From Candidatus Bathyarchaeota archaeon (lineage in GTDB: Archaea > Thermoproteota > Bathyarchaeia > TCS64), in contig QMXQ01000082.1 in assembly GCA_003662205.1 (NCBI GenBank), forward strand, positions 1-6,896: a DNA stretch of 6,896 nucleotides, read 5' to 3'. Shown piece after piece: positions 1 to 6,750 of this stretch. Under the pieces are notes generated by a model that was not told where the DNA came from, made no database searches, and saw nothing but the letters and a program-made list of their open reading frames with translations. Both the position numbers and the translations under genes were made by a program. Each line of letters opens with the position of its first letter. Positions within the stretch are counted from its first letter, which is position 1.

Positions 1-1711
1 GGGGGTGATCGATACCGCCACGCCGCTGAACCTGAGCTTCGCCGCCGCCATGCCGAGACGGGGGAGGATCGGCTTCGTCTCCCAGAGCGGGGCCCTCGGG
101 ACGGCCGTCCTCGACTGGGTGATCAGGGAGGGGATCGGCTTCTCCAGCTTCGTCAGCCTCGGCAACAAGGCGGACCTCGACGAGGTGGACTTCATCGAGG
201 CGATGGGCTCCGACGAGAACATCCGCGTCATCCTCCTCTACCTGGAGTCCATCGAGAACGGGCGGAGATTCCTCGAAGTCGCGCGCAGGGTCGTCAAGAG
301 GAAGCCGGTGATCGTGCTGAAGGGCGGCACCTCCACGGCGGGCGCCCGGGCCGCGGGGAGCCACACCGGCGCCATGGTGGGCAGCTTCGTCGCCTACCAG
401 ACGGCCTTCAACAAGGCCGGGGTCATCATGGCCGAGAGCGTGGAGGAGCTGTTCAACCACGCCATCGCGTTCACCGAGCAGCCCCTTCCGAGGGGTGAGG
501 GCGTCGCCATCGTCACGAACGCCGGGGGCCCCGGCTTCCTCGCCACAGACCTATGCGAGAAGCTCGGCGTGAAGCTGGCACGCCTCTCCCGGGAGACCCG
601 GAAAAGCCTGATGGAGAACCTCCCGCCGGCGGCGGCGACAGGGAACCCAATAGACATCCTCGGCGACGCGAGAGCAGACCGATATACGTTTGCGGTCGAG
701 AAGGCCCTGGACGACGAGAACGTGAACGCCGTGGTCGTCCTGCTGACCCCCCAGGCGATGACGGAGAGCATGGCGACGGCCCGGAGTATCGTCGAAATCC
801 AGCGGAGGGAAGGCGGCAAGCCCGTCCTCGCCGTGTTCATGGGCGGAGGCACCGTGGAGGAGGCCTCGGAATACCTCAAAGAGAACGGGATCCCGTGCTT
901 CGACTTCCCCGAGAAGGCCATCAAGACCCTTGCTGCCCTCTTCGAGTACGCGAGGTTCCTCAGGGAGCCCGATCACCCGCCCGTCAGGTTCGAGGACGTC
1001 GATCCCAGCAGGGTCGAGGAGATCTTCGACGCGGCCAGAAAGGATATGAGGGTTGTCCTGCTGCCCCATGAGGCGGCCGAGGTGGTGGATGCCTACGGGA
1101 TAAAGGCGCCCAGAGGCCGGGTCGCGCGGACGGCGGAGGAGGCGGTGAGGTACGCGGAGGAGCTCGGCTACCCCGTCGTCCTGAAGATCGTCTCCCCCGA
1201 CATCCTGCACAAGACGGATATCGGCGGCGTCGCCCTGAACCTCCGGTCCGCCGAGGAGGTGCGCTCCGCCTTCGAGGGTATCATCTCCCGGATCAACAGG
1301 TTCATGGCACAGGCGCGCATCTACGGCATCATGGTCTACAGGATGGTCCCTAAGGGTAGGGAGATGATCATCGGCATGAGCCGGGACGTCCAGTTCGGAC
1401 CCCTCGTCATGTTCGGCCTCGGCGGCATCTACGTCAACTTCCTGAAGGACGTCTCCTTCAGGCTCGCGCCCCTCTCCGAGCAGGAGGCCCGGGGCATGAT
1501 CGAGGAGACGAAGGCGTACACGCTGCTGAAGGGGATACGGGGCGAGCCGCCCTCCGACCTCTCGGCCCTCAAGGAGGCCCTCCTCAGGGTGGGGCAGCTG
1601 GTCTGGGACTTCCCCCAGATCGTTGAGATGGACATCAACCCCGTCATAGTTTATGAGGAGGGAGAAGGATGTATAGCATTGGACGTGAAGATCACGCTGA
1701 CGAAGGATTGA
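1..1711 (+). CDS. Acyl/acetyl-CoA synthetase (ADP-forming), single-chain alpha-beta, 5'-truncated by window edge
   Basis: This enzyme interconverts acyl-CoA + ADP + Pi with acid + CoA + ATP in the cytoplasm, classically acetyl-CoA to acetate in archaea. An in-frame GTG lies at position 5, but the frame is open to the left edge and reads Gly-Val-Ile there. This matches the usual GPNCxGV end of the family's CoA-binding domain, so roughly 125 N-terminal residues are probably missing and GTG-5 is not the start. Numbering from GTG-5, the succinyl-CoA-ligase-like part spans about 18-320. It has the GSHTGA motif with the expected phospho-His at 120, NAGGPG at 172-177 and TGNPID at 212-217. The ATP-grasp beta part spans about 340-565, with LHKTDIGG at 401-408 (second conserved His, 402) and the metal-binding MDINPV at 542-547. 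Both halves are in one chain with all visible key residues kept. The acyl substrate cannot be fixed from sequence. TGA ends 10 nt before the next gene, which implies co-transcription. Confidence 0.93.
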   Translation, partial: GVIDTATPLNLSFAAAMPRRGRIGFVSQSGALGTAVLDWVIREGIGFSSFVSLGNKADLDEVDFIEAMGSDENIRVILLYLESIENGRRFLEVARRVVKRKPVIVLKGGTSTAGARAAGSHTGAMVGSFVAYQTAFNKAGVIMAESVEELFNHAIAFTEQPLPRGEGVAIVTNAGGPGFLATDLCEKLGVKLARLSRETRKSLMENLPPAAATGNPIDILGDARADRYTFAVEKALDDENVNAVVVLLTPQAMTESMATARSIVEIQRREGGKPVLAVFMGGGTVEEASEYLKENGIPCFDFPEKAIKTLAALFEYARFLREPDHPPVRFEDVDPSRVEEIFDAARKDMRVVLLPHEAAEVVDAYGIKAPRGRVARTAEEAVRYAEELGYPVVLKIVSPDILHKTDIGGVALNLRSAEEVRSAFEGIISRINRFMAQARIYGIMVYRMVPKGREMIIGMSRDVQFGPLVMFGLGGIYVNFLKDVSFRLAPLSEQEARGMIEETKAYTLLKGIRGEPPSDLSALKEALLRVGQLVWDFPQIVEMDINPVIVYEEGEGCIALDVKITLTKD

Positions 1712-1717
1712 GGGAGG
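1712..1717 (+). promoter_or_regulatory. Shine-Dalgarno site of the P-loop/DRTGG gene
   Basis: GGGAGG lies directly after the TGA of the acyl-CoA synthetase gene and 4 nt before the ATG at 1722. It supports that start and leaves no room for a separate promoter in the 10-nt gap, so the gene is read from the upstream transcript. Confidence 0.8.
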
Positions 1718-1721
1718 CAAG

Positions 1722-2825
1722 ATGGTTTACTCAGTCTATGTGACCGGGACCCAGTTCAGCGGGAAGACGGCCCTCTGCCTCGGCCTCTTCGGAAAGTTCC
1801 AGGAGATGGGATTCAAGGTCGGCTACTTCAAGCCCGTGGGGCAGGGGCTGAATATGGTGGACGGGAAGCTCAGCGACCCCGACGTGATCCTGATGAAGGA
1901 GGTCATGGGGCTCCCGGAGCCCCTCGACGATCTCTCCCCCGTGGTCCTCGGGAAGCGCTACCTGGATCAGATAGCGGGCGACTGCGAGGGGTTCGCCGCG
2001 AGGATCATGGACGCCTACGGCAGGGTCAGCGAGGACAAGGATATCCTGCTCATCGAGTCGGCGACGCGCCCCGAGTTCCTCACCTGCTGCGATCTGGACG
2101 TGGCGCGGCTCTCCAAGGAGTTCGACGCCAGGGTCCTCTTCTCCGTGAGGGGCGAAGACGACACCGTGGCCGAGAAGGCCATACTGTACAAGTACTTCGT
2201 GGAGCAGAAGGGCGGGAAGATGCTCGGCGTCGTCCTCAACTTCATCCCCTTCCAGCAGATCGAGCGGATGCGCGGTGTGATCTCCCCCATCATAGAGCGG
2301 TGCAGCCTGGACGTGCTCGGCGTCGTCCCCGACCGCAGGGAGCTGACGCTCCCGACGGTGCACGACGTTATGGACGTCCTGGGCGCCGAGATCCTGGCGG
2401 GGAAGGATAAGCTCGACACGCTGGTGGACGGCTACCTCGTCGGCGCCATGTCCCCCGAGTCGGCGATGACCTGGCTAAGGCGGAGCGTGGGCCGGGCGCT
2501 GATCACAGGCGGCGACAGGACGGACCTCGTCCTCATGGCGCTGGAGACCAAGCCGAGCGCCATCATCCTGACGGGCAACATCTACCCCCCGGTCTGGGTG
2601 CTCACCACGGCGGAGGAGAAGGGCGTCCCCGTCCTCCTCGTGCCGGACGACACCTACACGACGGTCATGAACCTGGAGCTGCTCAACGGCAGGATCGTCC
2701 CCTCTCCCACATCGACGAAGAAGATCCAGCTGACCCGCCAGATCATAGGCGAGTACGTGGACTGGAAGAAGATCCTGGACGAATACGTCAACTGGAAGCA
2801 CGGCCAGGGCGGCTCAGGCGAATAG
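1722..2825 (+). CDS. P-loop (BioD/CobB-like) + DRTGG domain protein, phosphotransacetylase N-terminal-like
   Basis: This 367-residue protein resembles the non-catalytic N-terminal region of long phosphotransacetylases. Residues 1-210 form a dethiobiotin-synthetase/cobyric-acid-synthase-like P-loop domain. Its Walker A is GTQFSGKT (9-16), followed by the FKPVG strand (36-40) and an IES segment near 111-113, where the fold usually has an acidic switch residue. Residues 215-330 form a DRTGG domain with YLVGAMSPESA (238-248) and GGDRTD (263-268). The PTA catalytic domain is absent, so it is not expected to make acetyl phosphate despite frequent 'phosphotransacetylase family' labels. Its place 10 nt behind an acyl-CoA synthetase suggests a role in acetyl-CoA/acetate metabolism, perhaps as a nucleotide-dependent regulator or partner; this is inference. 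The start is fixed by a good Shine-Dalgarno site. The tail holds a short duplicated EYV(D/N)WK motif, and the last 12 nt overlap the convergent DHPS-like gene. Confidence 0.85.
   Translation: MVYSVYVTGTQFSGKTALCLGLFGKFQEMGFKVGYFKPVGQGLNMVDGKLSDPDVILMKEVMGLPEPLDDLSPVVLGKRYLDQIAGDCEGFAARIMDAYGRVSEDKDILLIESATRPEFLTCCDLDVARLSKEFDARVLFSVRGEDDTVAEKAILYKYFVEQKGGKMLGVVLNFIPFQQIERMRGVISPIIERCSLDVLGVVPDRRELTLPTVHDVMDVLGAEILAGKDKLDTLVDGYLVGAMSPESAMTWLRRSVGRALITGGDRTDLVLMALETKPSAIILTGNIYPPVWVLTTAEEKGVPVLLVPDDTYTTVMNLELLNGRIVPSPTSTKKIQLTRQIIGEYVDWKKILDEYVNWKHGQGGSGE
2751..2798 (+). repeat. Imperfect 30-nt-spaced in-gene duplication encoding EYV(D/N)WK
   Basis: Two 18-nt copies at 2751-2768 and 2781-2798 differ at three positions and encode EYVDWK and EYVNWK, ten residues apart near the C-terminus of the P-loop/DRTGG protein. 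The spacing equals one repeat unit, so a small tandem duplication is plausible. A chance resemblance in a helical tail is not excluded. Confidence 0.5.
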
Positions 2826-4388
2826 CCGCTCATCCTGGACATAAGACCTGCCGAGGCGGAGCGCCGTCTCCGCCTTCTCCAGCTCCTTCCCCAGGTAGGC
2901 TGCGTGGTCCAGCTTCGAGATCAGCCGCCTCCTGATGATGGTCTGATAGATCTCTCTGGCTTCTTTCCCCTTGATGATGACGTCGGCGTCGCTCCCTCCG
3001 TGGGGGAAGTGAGCCGCGATGATCAGCCCTCTCTCCCTGTCGATCTCGATCTTGAACCATCCCGCCCTGTCCCAGTCGAAACTCTGGTCTTCCTCGGCTT
3101 CGATGACTTCGACCCCTGCCTCGACGCTCCTGTCGTAGGGTTCCTCTCTCCGCCGCTTCTCTTTGAGGATGAGCAGGTCGATGCCCAGGTCCTTCGGCAC
3201 CGTCCCCCTCCGCCGCGCAAGGAACATCATCCTCGCCGCCGTGACCGTCTCCCGGACGCTTCCCGTCGCCTTGGGGCTGAACTCGGGGACAAACAGGAGG
3301 TCCGCGCCAACCTCGCACGCGAGGGCCGTGAGCAGCCCGTTGACCCCGGGTGAATCTACGTCGATGAGCTCGACGGCGTTCCCCAGCCCGAAGAGCATCG
3401 GCGTCTCCCCGTCCATCTGACGGAAGAGCTGGTAGGCTTTCATGGACTCCATCAGGCCAGGGTGGAGCGGGGGCTCCAGAACCAGGTCGGCGATCACCTT
3501 CCCCACCCCGAGGGCCCGGGCCCTCTCTATGTTCTCCCTGAGGGCCGCCACCCTCTCCTCCGCCCTTCTCGGCAGCCTTCCCTCCCTCATGTTGGAGGGG
3601 AGCACCACCACGGGGACCTCCGAGACGGCGGAGGCCACCTCCTCAAGGTTGCCCGAGTCCACGCTGAGGACGAGGTCGACGCCGGCAGCGACGGCCGCCT
3701 CGATCTCTGACGGCTCCAGGGTGTCGATGCTAACGGGCAGGCTGACCGCCTCCTTCACCGCCTTGACGATGCCCTCAATCTTCTCCGGCATCGGGCTGCC
3801 CGCGAGCATCCCTATGTCGATGATGTCGGCTCCCTCGGCCGCGTAATAGCGGGCGCGCCTCTGGACGGCACCGGCGTCGAGGACAGGGGCGTTCACTATC
3901 TCGGCGACGACCCTCATCGGGAAATCGCGGCCCACGGTGACCTCGTACCCTTCGCCGCCGATGACCAGCCCGCCGTGCTCCCTCAGCACCTCCCGCCATT
4001 TTCTATCGACCTCCTCGACCTCGGCCGCCGCCCTCTCCCTCACCGCGTCTCTTACCAGGTCTGATGCGGGGACCGTCTTCGAGAGTTCAACCCCCCCGAG
4101 CAGGTCGAGGACAAGGGGCAGGTCCGCGGCGTGGAGGGGCCCCTTGAACGTCGGGACGCCCGTCGCGGCCTCAACGGGAGACACGTCGCCCCGAACGGCC
4201 CCCGGCATCAGGATCAGATCATAATCCCTGATCCGGAGCGCCTTGAGCGCTTTCGCCGCGTACTCGGGCGTGATGAACGCGGCCACGGAGACAGGCAGCG
4301 CCAACACATCCACGTCTTTGCTCGACTCGGATACGAGGCGTCTCACGCTCTTCTCCGCCAGCCTCCCCGTGACGACCAGGACCCTCAA
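2814..4388 (-). CDS. Dihydropteroate synthase-like protein (DUF6513 / pterin-binding barrel / DUF4346)
   Basis: This 524-residue protein belongs to the archaeal DHPS-related family found in organisms that make methanopterin rather than folate. Three parts are visible. Residues 1-150 form an N-terminal alpha/beta domain (MRVLVVTGRLAE start; DUF6513-like). Residues 155-395 form a pterin-binding TIM barrel with GADIIDIGM (186-194) and PVSIDT (218-223). The C-terminal region, about 400-520 (DUF4346-like), has FDWDRAGWFKI (437-447) and LDHAAYLGKELEKAE (493-507). The canonical DHPS TPDSFSDGG loop is missing; VNAPVLDAG (165-173) sits in its place. The likely role is in H4MPT biosynthesis, at or near joining of the pterin to the aryl arm, but the exact reaction is not settled. 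Translation starts at TTG (4388-4386), preceded by GGTGA 3 nt upstream and overlapping the TGA of the flavoprotein gene as TTGA. This points to translational coupling. The start is supported by the family's typical M(R/K)-hydrophobic-VTGR N-terminus. Confidence 0.9.
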   Translation of the reverse strand: MRVLVVTGRLAEKSVRRLVSESSKDVDVLALPVSVAAFITPEYAAKALKALRIRDYDLILMPGAVRGDVSPVEAATGVPTFKGPLHAADLPLVLDLLGGVELSKTVPASDLVRDAVRERAAAEVEEVDRKWREVLREHGGLVIGGEGYEVTVGRDFPMRVVAEIVNAPVLDAGAVQRRARYYAAEGADIIDIGMLAGSPMPEKIEGIVKAVKEAVSLPVSIDTLEPSEIEAAVAAGVDLVLSVDSGNLEEVASAVSEVPVVVLPSNMREGRLPRRAEERVAALRENIERARALGVGKVIADLVLEPPLHPGLMESMKAYQLFRQMDGETPMLFGLGNAVELIDVDSPGVNGLLTALACEVGADLLFVPEFSPKATGSVRETVTAARMMFLARRRGTVPKDLGIDLLILKEKRRREEPYDRSVEAGVEVIEAEEDQSFDWDRAGWFKIEIDRERGLIIAAHFPHGGSDADVIIKGKEAREIYQTIIRRRLISKLDHAAYLGKELEKAETALRLGRSYVQDERLFA

Positions 4389-4396
4389 GGCTCACC
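4385..4396 (-). promoter_or_regulatory. TTGA stop/start overlap with upstream GGTGA ribosome site
   Basis: Read on the minus strand, GGTGA (4396-4392) is followed by GCC and then TTGA. In TTGA, the TGA (4387-4385) ends the flavoprotein-ferredoxin gene and the TTG (4388-4386) starts the DHPS-like gene. The arrangement decides the start and suggests re-initiation by the same ribosomes. Confidence 0.7.
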
Positions 4397-5125
4397 CCCC
4401 AGATGCGACCTTAGGACGCTCCTCAGCTCCTCTGGATCGCTCAACACGGTTATCCCCGGCATCTCCCGCAGCTTCTCGACGTTCTCAAGGTCCACCCTTC
4501 GCGCCCTGACCTTGATCCTCTCGCCGCGCCTGACGGCTCCATGGGGGCACGCCTCGATGCAGATGCCGCAGCCGACGCAGCTCAGATAGTCTATGGCGCC
4601 CTTCCCCTCGCGCAACGTGAACGCCCCGGCTCCGCAGGCCTGTTCGGCGGGGCAGGGGCTGCATCCGATGCATAGGCTCGAATCGACGCGGACGGGCAGG
4701 GTTGTCAGCGCCGTCTCCGACTGATCGGTGGGAAGGATGAGGACGGGGACCCCGCCCTTCAGGGCCTGAGCGACGACGTTGGTCACCAGCGTGTCCGCGA
4801 TCCCGACGCTGACCTTGGCTACGGTGTTGGCGGTGGCGGGCGCGACCACCAGCACAGAGTAGACGCCCCTGGCCAGGCGGCCGGCGTGGACCGCGCTCGC
4901 CCCCTCACCCCGGTCGGTGAAGACCTCAGAGTAGCGGCTTCCGTCGCAGATCTCCTGGAGCTTCTCCCAGAGACCGTAGATCCTTACAACCTCCTCCGCG
5001 GCGCCGGAGATGAACGCGGTGACCTGAGCTCTCTTCCTCGCCTCCCGCATCGCCGTTAAGACCTCTTCGAGGAAATGGCCTGCCCCCGTGATCGCCCAGG
5101 CGAGCGGCTTCACTCTTTTCCTCAT
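4385..5125 (-). CDS. Flavoprotein with two-[4Fe-4S] ferredoxin domain, dihydromethanopterin reductase (DmrB/MJ0208-type)
   Basis: This 246-residue protein has two parts. Residues 5-145 are an FMN-binding flavoprotein domain of the archaeoflavoprotein/HFCD type, with AWAITGAG (9-16), APATANTVAKVSVGIADT (95-112) and VLILPTDQS (128-136). Residues 146-203 form a ferredoxin domain with eight cysteines: C152-x2-C155-x2-C158-x5-C164, then C183-x2-C186-x2-C189-x3-C193-Pro, enough for two [4Fe-4S] clusters. The family is linked to the last H4MPT step, reduction of dihydromethanopterin to tetrahydromethanopterin. Here electrons could pass from a low-potential donor through the clusters to FMN; this is inferred from domain content. 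The neighbours mptG and the DHPS-like gene support the assignment. The ATG at 5125 lies 24 nt after the mptG stop. Its ribosome site is weak (GGGG close to the ATG), so coupling to mptG translation is possible. A generic ferredoxin-dependent AfpA-like flavoprotein is the main alternative. Confidence 0.85.
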   Translation of the reverse strand: MRKRVKPLAWAITGAGHFLEEVLTAMREARKRAQVTAFISGAAEEVVRIYGLWEKLQEICDGSRYSEVFTDRGEGASAVHAGRLARGVYSVLVVAPATANTVAKVSVGIADTLVTNVVAQALKGGVPVLILPTDQSETALTTLPVRVDSSLCIGCSPCPAEQACGAGAFTLREGKGAIDYLSCVGCGICIEACPHGAVRRGERIKVRARRVDLENVEKLREMPGITVLSDPEELRSVLRSHLGGEP

Positions 5126-5149
5126 TCCCCAAACATTCCCCGGGGCTTG

Positions 5150-6112
5150 CTAGTCCTCGGCGACCGTGATCTTCGCGCCCTCGTTGTCGGGCCTCGCATA
5201 GAAGACGCGTCCTCGTCGTCCGTCGCTGTTGAGGAACTCGTTCAGCCTCCCCGAGACCACCTCGGCCTGTTTTTCGCCGTCGACCAGGCCGTAGAAGGCG
5301 GGTCCCCAGGAGCTCTGCCCGACGCCGTAGGCCCCCACCTTGAGGAGGAACTCAACCCCCTGCTCGATGATGGGGTGGCTGAACCGTCCGCCCTGGACCT
5401 CCAGCCAGTATTCGCCGAACTTGAAATCCAGCGAGGTTATGGCCTCGCCGAAGGCCTCGATGTCGTGCTCCAGGATCGCTGGGATCATCTTCATCAGGAC
5501 TATCCGGGAGACTTCCGCCACCAGCGCCTCCGGCGGCGGTTCAAGCTGCTTGAAGGCGTCCCGCTCGGAGGTGCCGCTGAGCCCAGAGTTGATCTCGGGC
5601 AGGCCGACGACGAAGAGCCAGCTCTCGGGCACGTCCGAGCGGAAGATCAGGGGGGGCACGGTGCCGGGTCTGTCGACGCGGTGGCCCCCATCGACGATGA
5701 ATCCTCCATACTTGAAGGCATAGGTGCCCACGCCGGATATCCTCGACCGGCTCAGCCTCACCGCCGTGTCCTCGACCTCCAGGTCGAGGTCGTAGAGCTT
5801 CGATAGTGCGGTGCCCACGGCGAGGGCGAGCTGGGTCCCTGAGCCGAACCCCGCGTGCTCCGGGATGTCGGCGATCAGGGTGAACCTCGCGCCGCCTTCG
5901 ACCCCTGCATCGCCGAGTATCTTCTCGGCGTATTGCTTGATCCTGTCTGCTCTCGGCCCGTCGGCCCTCAGCTCCGGGGAAGGCGACGCCTTCAAAACTA
6001 TGTTGGGCCGGTCTATGGCGACGCCGACGCTGCCGTGGATCCGTCCGAGGTCGCCGCGCATATCGACGATCCCGAAATGTAGCCGCGACGGCGTCTTGAC
6101 GGTTACCTCCAT
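5150..6112 (-). CDS. mptG: Beta-ribofuranosylaminobenzene 5'-phosphate synthase (MptG)
   Basis: This cytoplasmic GHMP-kinase-fold enzyme catalyses the first committed step of the aryl arm of methanopterin. It condenses 4-aminobenzoate with PRPP, releasing CO2 and pyrophosphate and forming a C-glycoside. With the ATG at 6112 the protein has 320 residues, close to the family length. Diagnostic segments are PSRLHFGIVDM (8-18), the glycine-rich GHMP loop HAGFGSGTQLALA (86-98) and the late GVGQSSWGPAFYG loop (263-275). A GTG at 6124 would add four residues (M-G-G-G), but those codons are the ribosome site itself: GGGAGG at 6122-6117 sits 4 nt before the ATG, the same spacing as for the DRTGG gene. 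ATG is therefore preferred. The gene start overlaps the end of the DUF447 gene by 10 nt, and its TAG is 24 nt before the flavoprotein gene, so it lies inside an H4MPT operon. Confidence 0.93.
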   Translation of the reverse strand: MEVTVKTPSRLHFGIVDMRGDLGRIHGSVGVAIDRPNIVLKASPSPELRADGPRADRIKQYAEKILGDAGVEGGARFTLIADIPEHAGFGSGTQLALAVGTALSKLYDLDLEVEDTAVRLSRSRISGVGTYAFKYGGFIVDGGHRVDRPGTVPPLIFRSDVPESWLFVVGLPEINSGLSGTSERDAFKQLEPPPEALVAEVSRIVLMKMIPAILEHDIEAFGEAITSLDFKFGEYWLEVQGGRFSHPIIEQGVEFLLKVGAYGVGQSSWGPAFYGLVDGEKQAEVVSGRLNEFLNSDGRRGRVFYARPDNEGAKITVAED

Positions 6113-6750
6113 GCCTCCTCCCACCCCCTGATCAATGCCTCCAGCGTCCGTACGATTCTCACCTCGGTCGAGTCGGGCGGGGAGACCCTCTCGACGACGC
6201 CTTTACATTCGTCCAATCTTTTAATCAGCTTTTCCGCCTCCTCCCGCCGGCCCATGCGTAGATACGCCTCGACGCGAGTCGCGTGTATCACGGCCTCTAT
6301 GGCTTCCGCCCGCCCCCGGCTGAAGACCTTCGGGAAAGGGCGGCGGACCTCGACGGAGCGGGCTCTGCAGACGAAGCATCCCCGGTTCTCCGAGAGATCA
6401 CTGCCGGTCAAGACCTCGACGAATATGCTCGCGTCGGCCTGGCTCAGGGATAGGTCCTCCTCGATGTGGGGCTGCTCGAAGCCCTGCAGGTCCTCGTGTT
6501 TGAACGCGGTGACCAGGAAGAGCGCGGGGTCCTCCGTGAGGTTCACGCAGGCGTATGTGTTCTTCAACAGGTTTCGATACGTCGCGCTCGTTTTAAACGG
6601 TTTGATCTCCAGGAGGTCAGGCTCCTTCCGCGTGACCCCCATGGGCGCGGCCCTTGGCGAGCCGTCGGAGTCCCTCGTCGTGACTATCGTCTCAACGATG
6701 CGGCCTCTGCTGAACCCGAGCTCGTCTAAAAGCTCCGCCGTCTTACTCAT
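6103..6750 (-). CDS. DUF447 family protein, flavin-reductase-like split barrel plus helical C-domain
   Basis: This 215-residue protein has the archaeal DUF447 layout. An N-terminal FMN-binding split-barrel-like region (about 15-125) includes RIVETIVTTRDSDGSPRAAPMGV (17-39) and PFKTSATYRNLLKNTYACVNLT (51-72). A C-terminal helical domain (about 145-212) includes RAEAIEAVIHATRVEAYL (147-164). A CFVC pair (125-128) stands at the domain junction. No enzymatic activity is established for the family as far as I know. The fold suggests flavin or pterin binding, and genes of this family are known to occur near H4MPT genes. The ATG at 6750 has only a weak ribosome site (GTTGAT, six bases upstream), consistent with the first gene of an operon with a short or weak leader. 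Its TAA lies 10 nt inside mptG, a tight coupling that supports a role in the same pathway. The precise function is unknown. Confidence 0.85.
   Translation of the reverse strand: MSKTAELLDELGFSRGRIVETIVTTRDSDGSPRAAPMGVTRKEPDLLEIKPFKTSATYRNLLKNTYACVNLTEDPALFLVTAFKHEDLQGFEQPHIEEDLSLSQADASIFVEVLTGSDLSENRGCFVCRARSVEVRRPFPKVFSRGRAEAIEAVIHATRVEAYLRMGRREEAEKLIKRLDECKGVVERVSPPDSTEVRIVRTLEALIRGWEEAWR
6117..6122 (-). promoter_or_regulatory. Shine-Dalgarno site of mptG inside the DUF447 3' end
   Basis: GGGAGG (6122-6117 on the minus strand) lies within the last codons of the DUF447 gene, 4 nt upstream of the mptG ATG at 6112. It favours ATG-6112 over GTG-6124, which would sit on top of the site. Confidence 0.7.

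Noticed and set aside
5..7. GTG at position 5 as the true start of the acyl-CoA synthetase
   Set aside because: The frame is open to the left edge with a preceding Gly codon, and the Gly-Val-Ile context fits the end of a CoA-binding domain. A start here would delete an essential domain.
551..1720. 389-codon open frame on the minus strand, antisense to the acyl-CoA synthetase gene
   Set aside because: The plus-strand protein has clear family motifs throughout. The antisense product is rich in Asp, His, Gly and Leu with no recognisable fold, which is typical of a shadow frame in GC-rich DNA.
1731..2363. 210-codon open frame on the minus strand within the P-loop/DRTGG gene
   Set aside because: It is the same kind of low-complexity, charged shadow frame. 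The plus-strand gene has an intact Walker A and DRTGG motif and a proper ribosome site.
1722..2825. Calling this gene a phosphotransacetylase
   Set aside because: Only the P-loop and DRTGG regions are present. The catalytic PTA/PTB domain, which would need about 300 more residues, is absent.
4131..4589. Plus-strand open frame crossing the DHPS-like/flavoprotein junction
   Set aside because: It is antisense to two well-supported genes, is rich in Arg and Pro, and has no ribosome site or family resemblance that I can see.
5126..5149. Promoter between mptG and the flavoprotein gene
   Set aside because: The gap is 24 nt, GC-rich and without an AT-rich TATA-like element. Read-through from mptG is simpler.
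5075..5806. 243-codon plus-strand open frame opposite mptG
   Set aside because: The minus strand encodes unmistakable MptG motifs. The plus product has no recognisable motif and spans the gene boundary with the flavoprotein.
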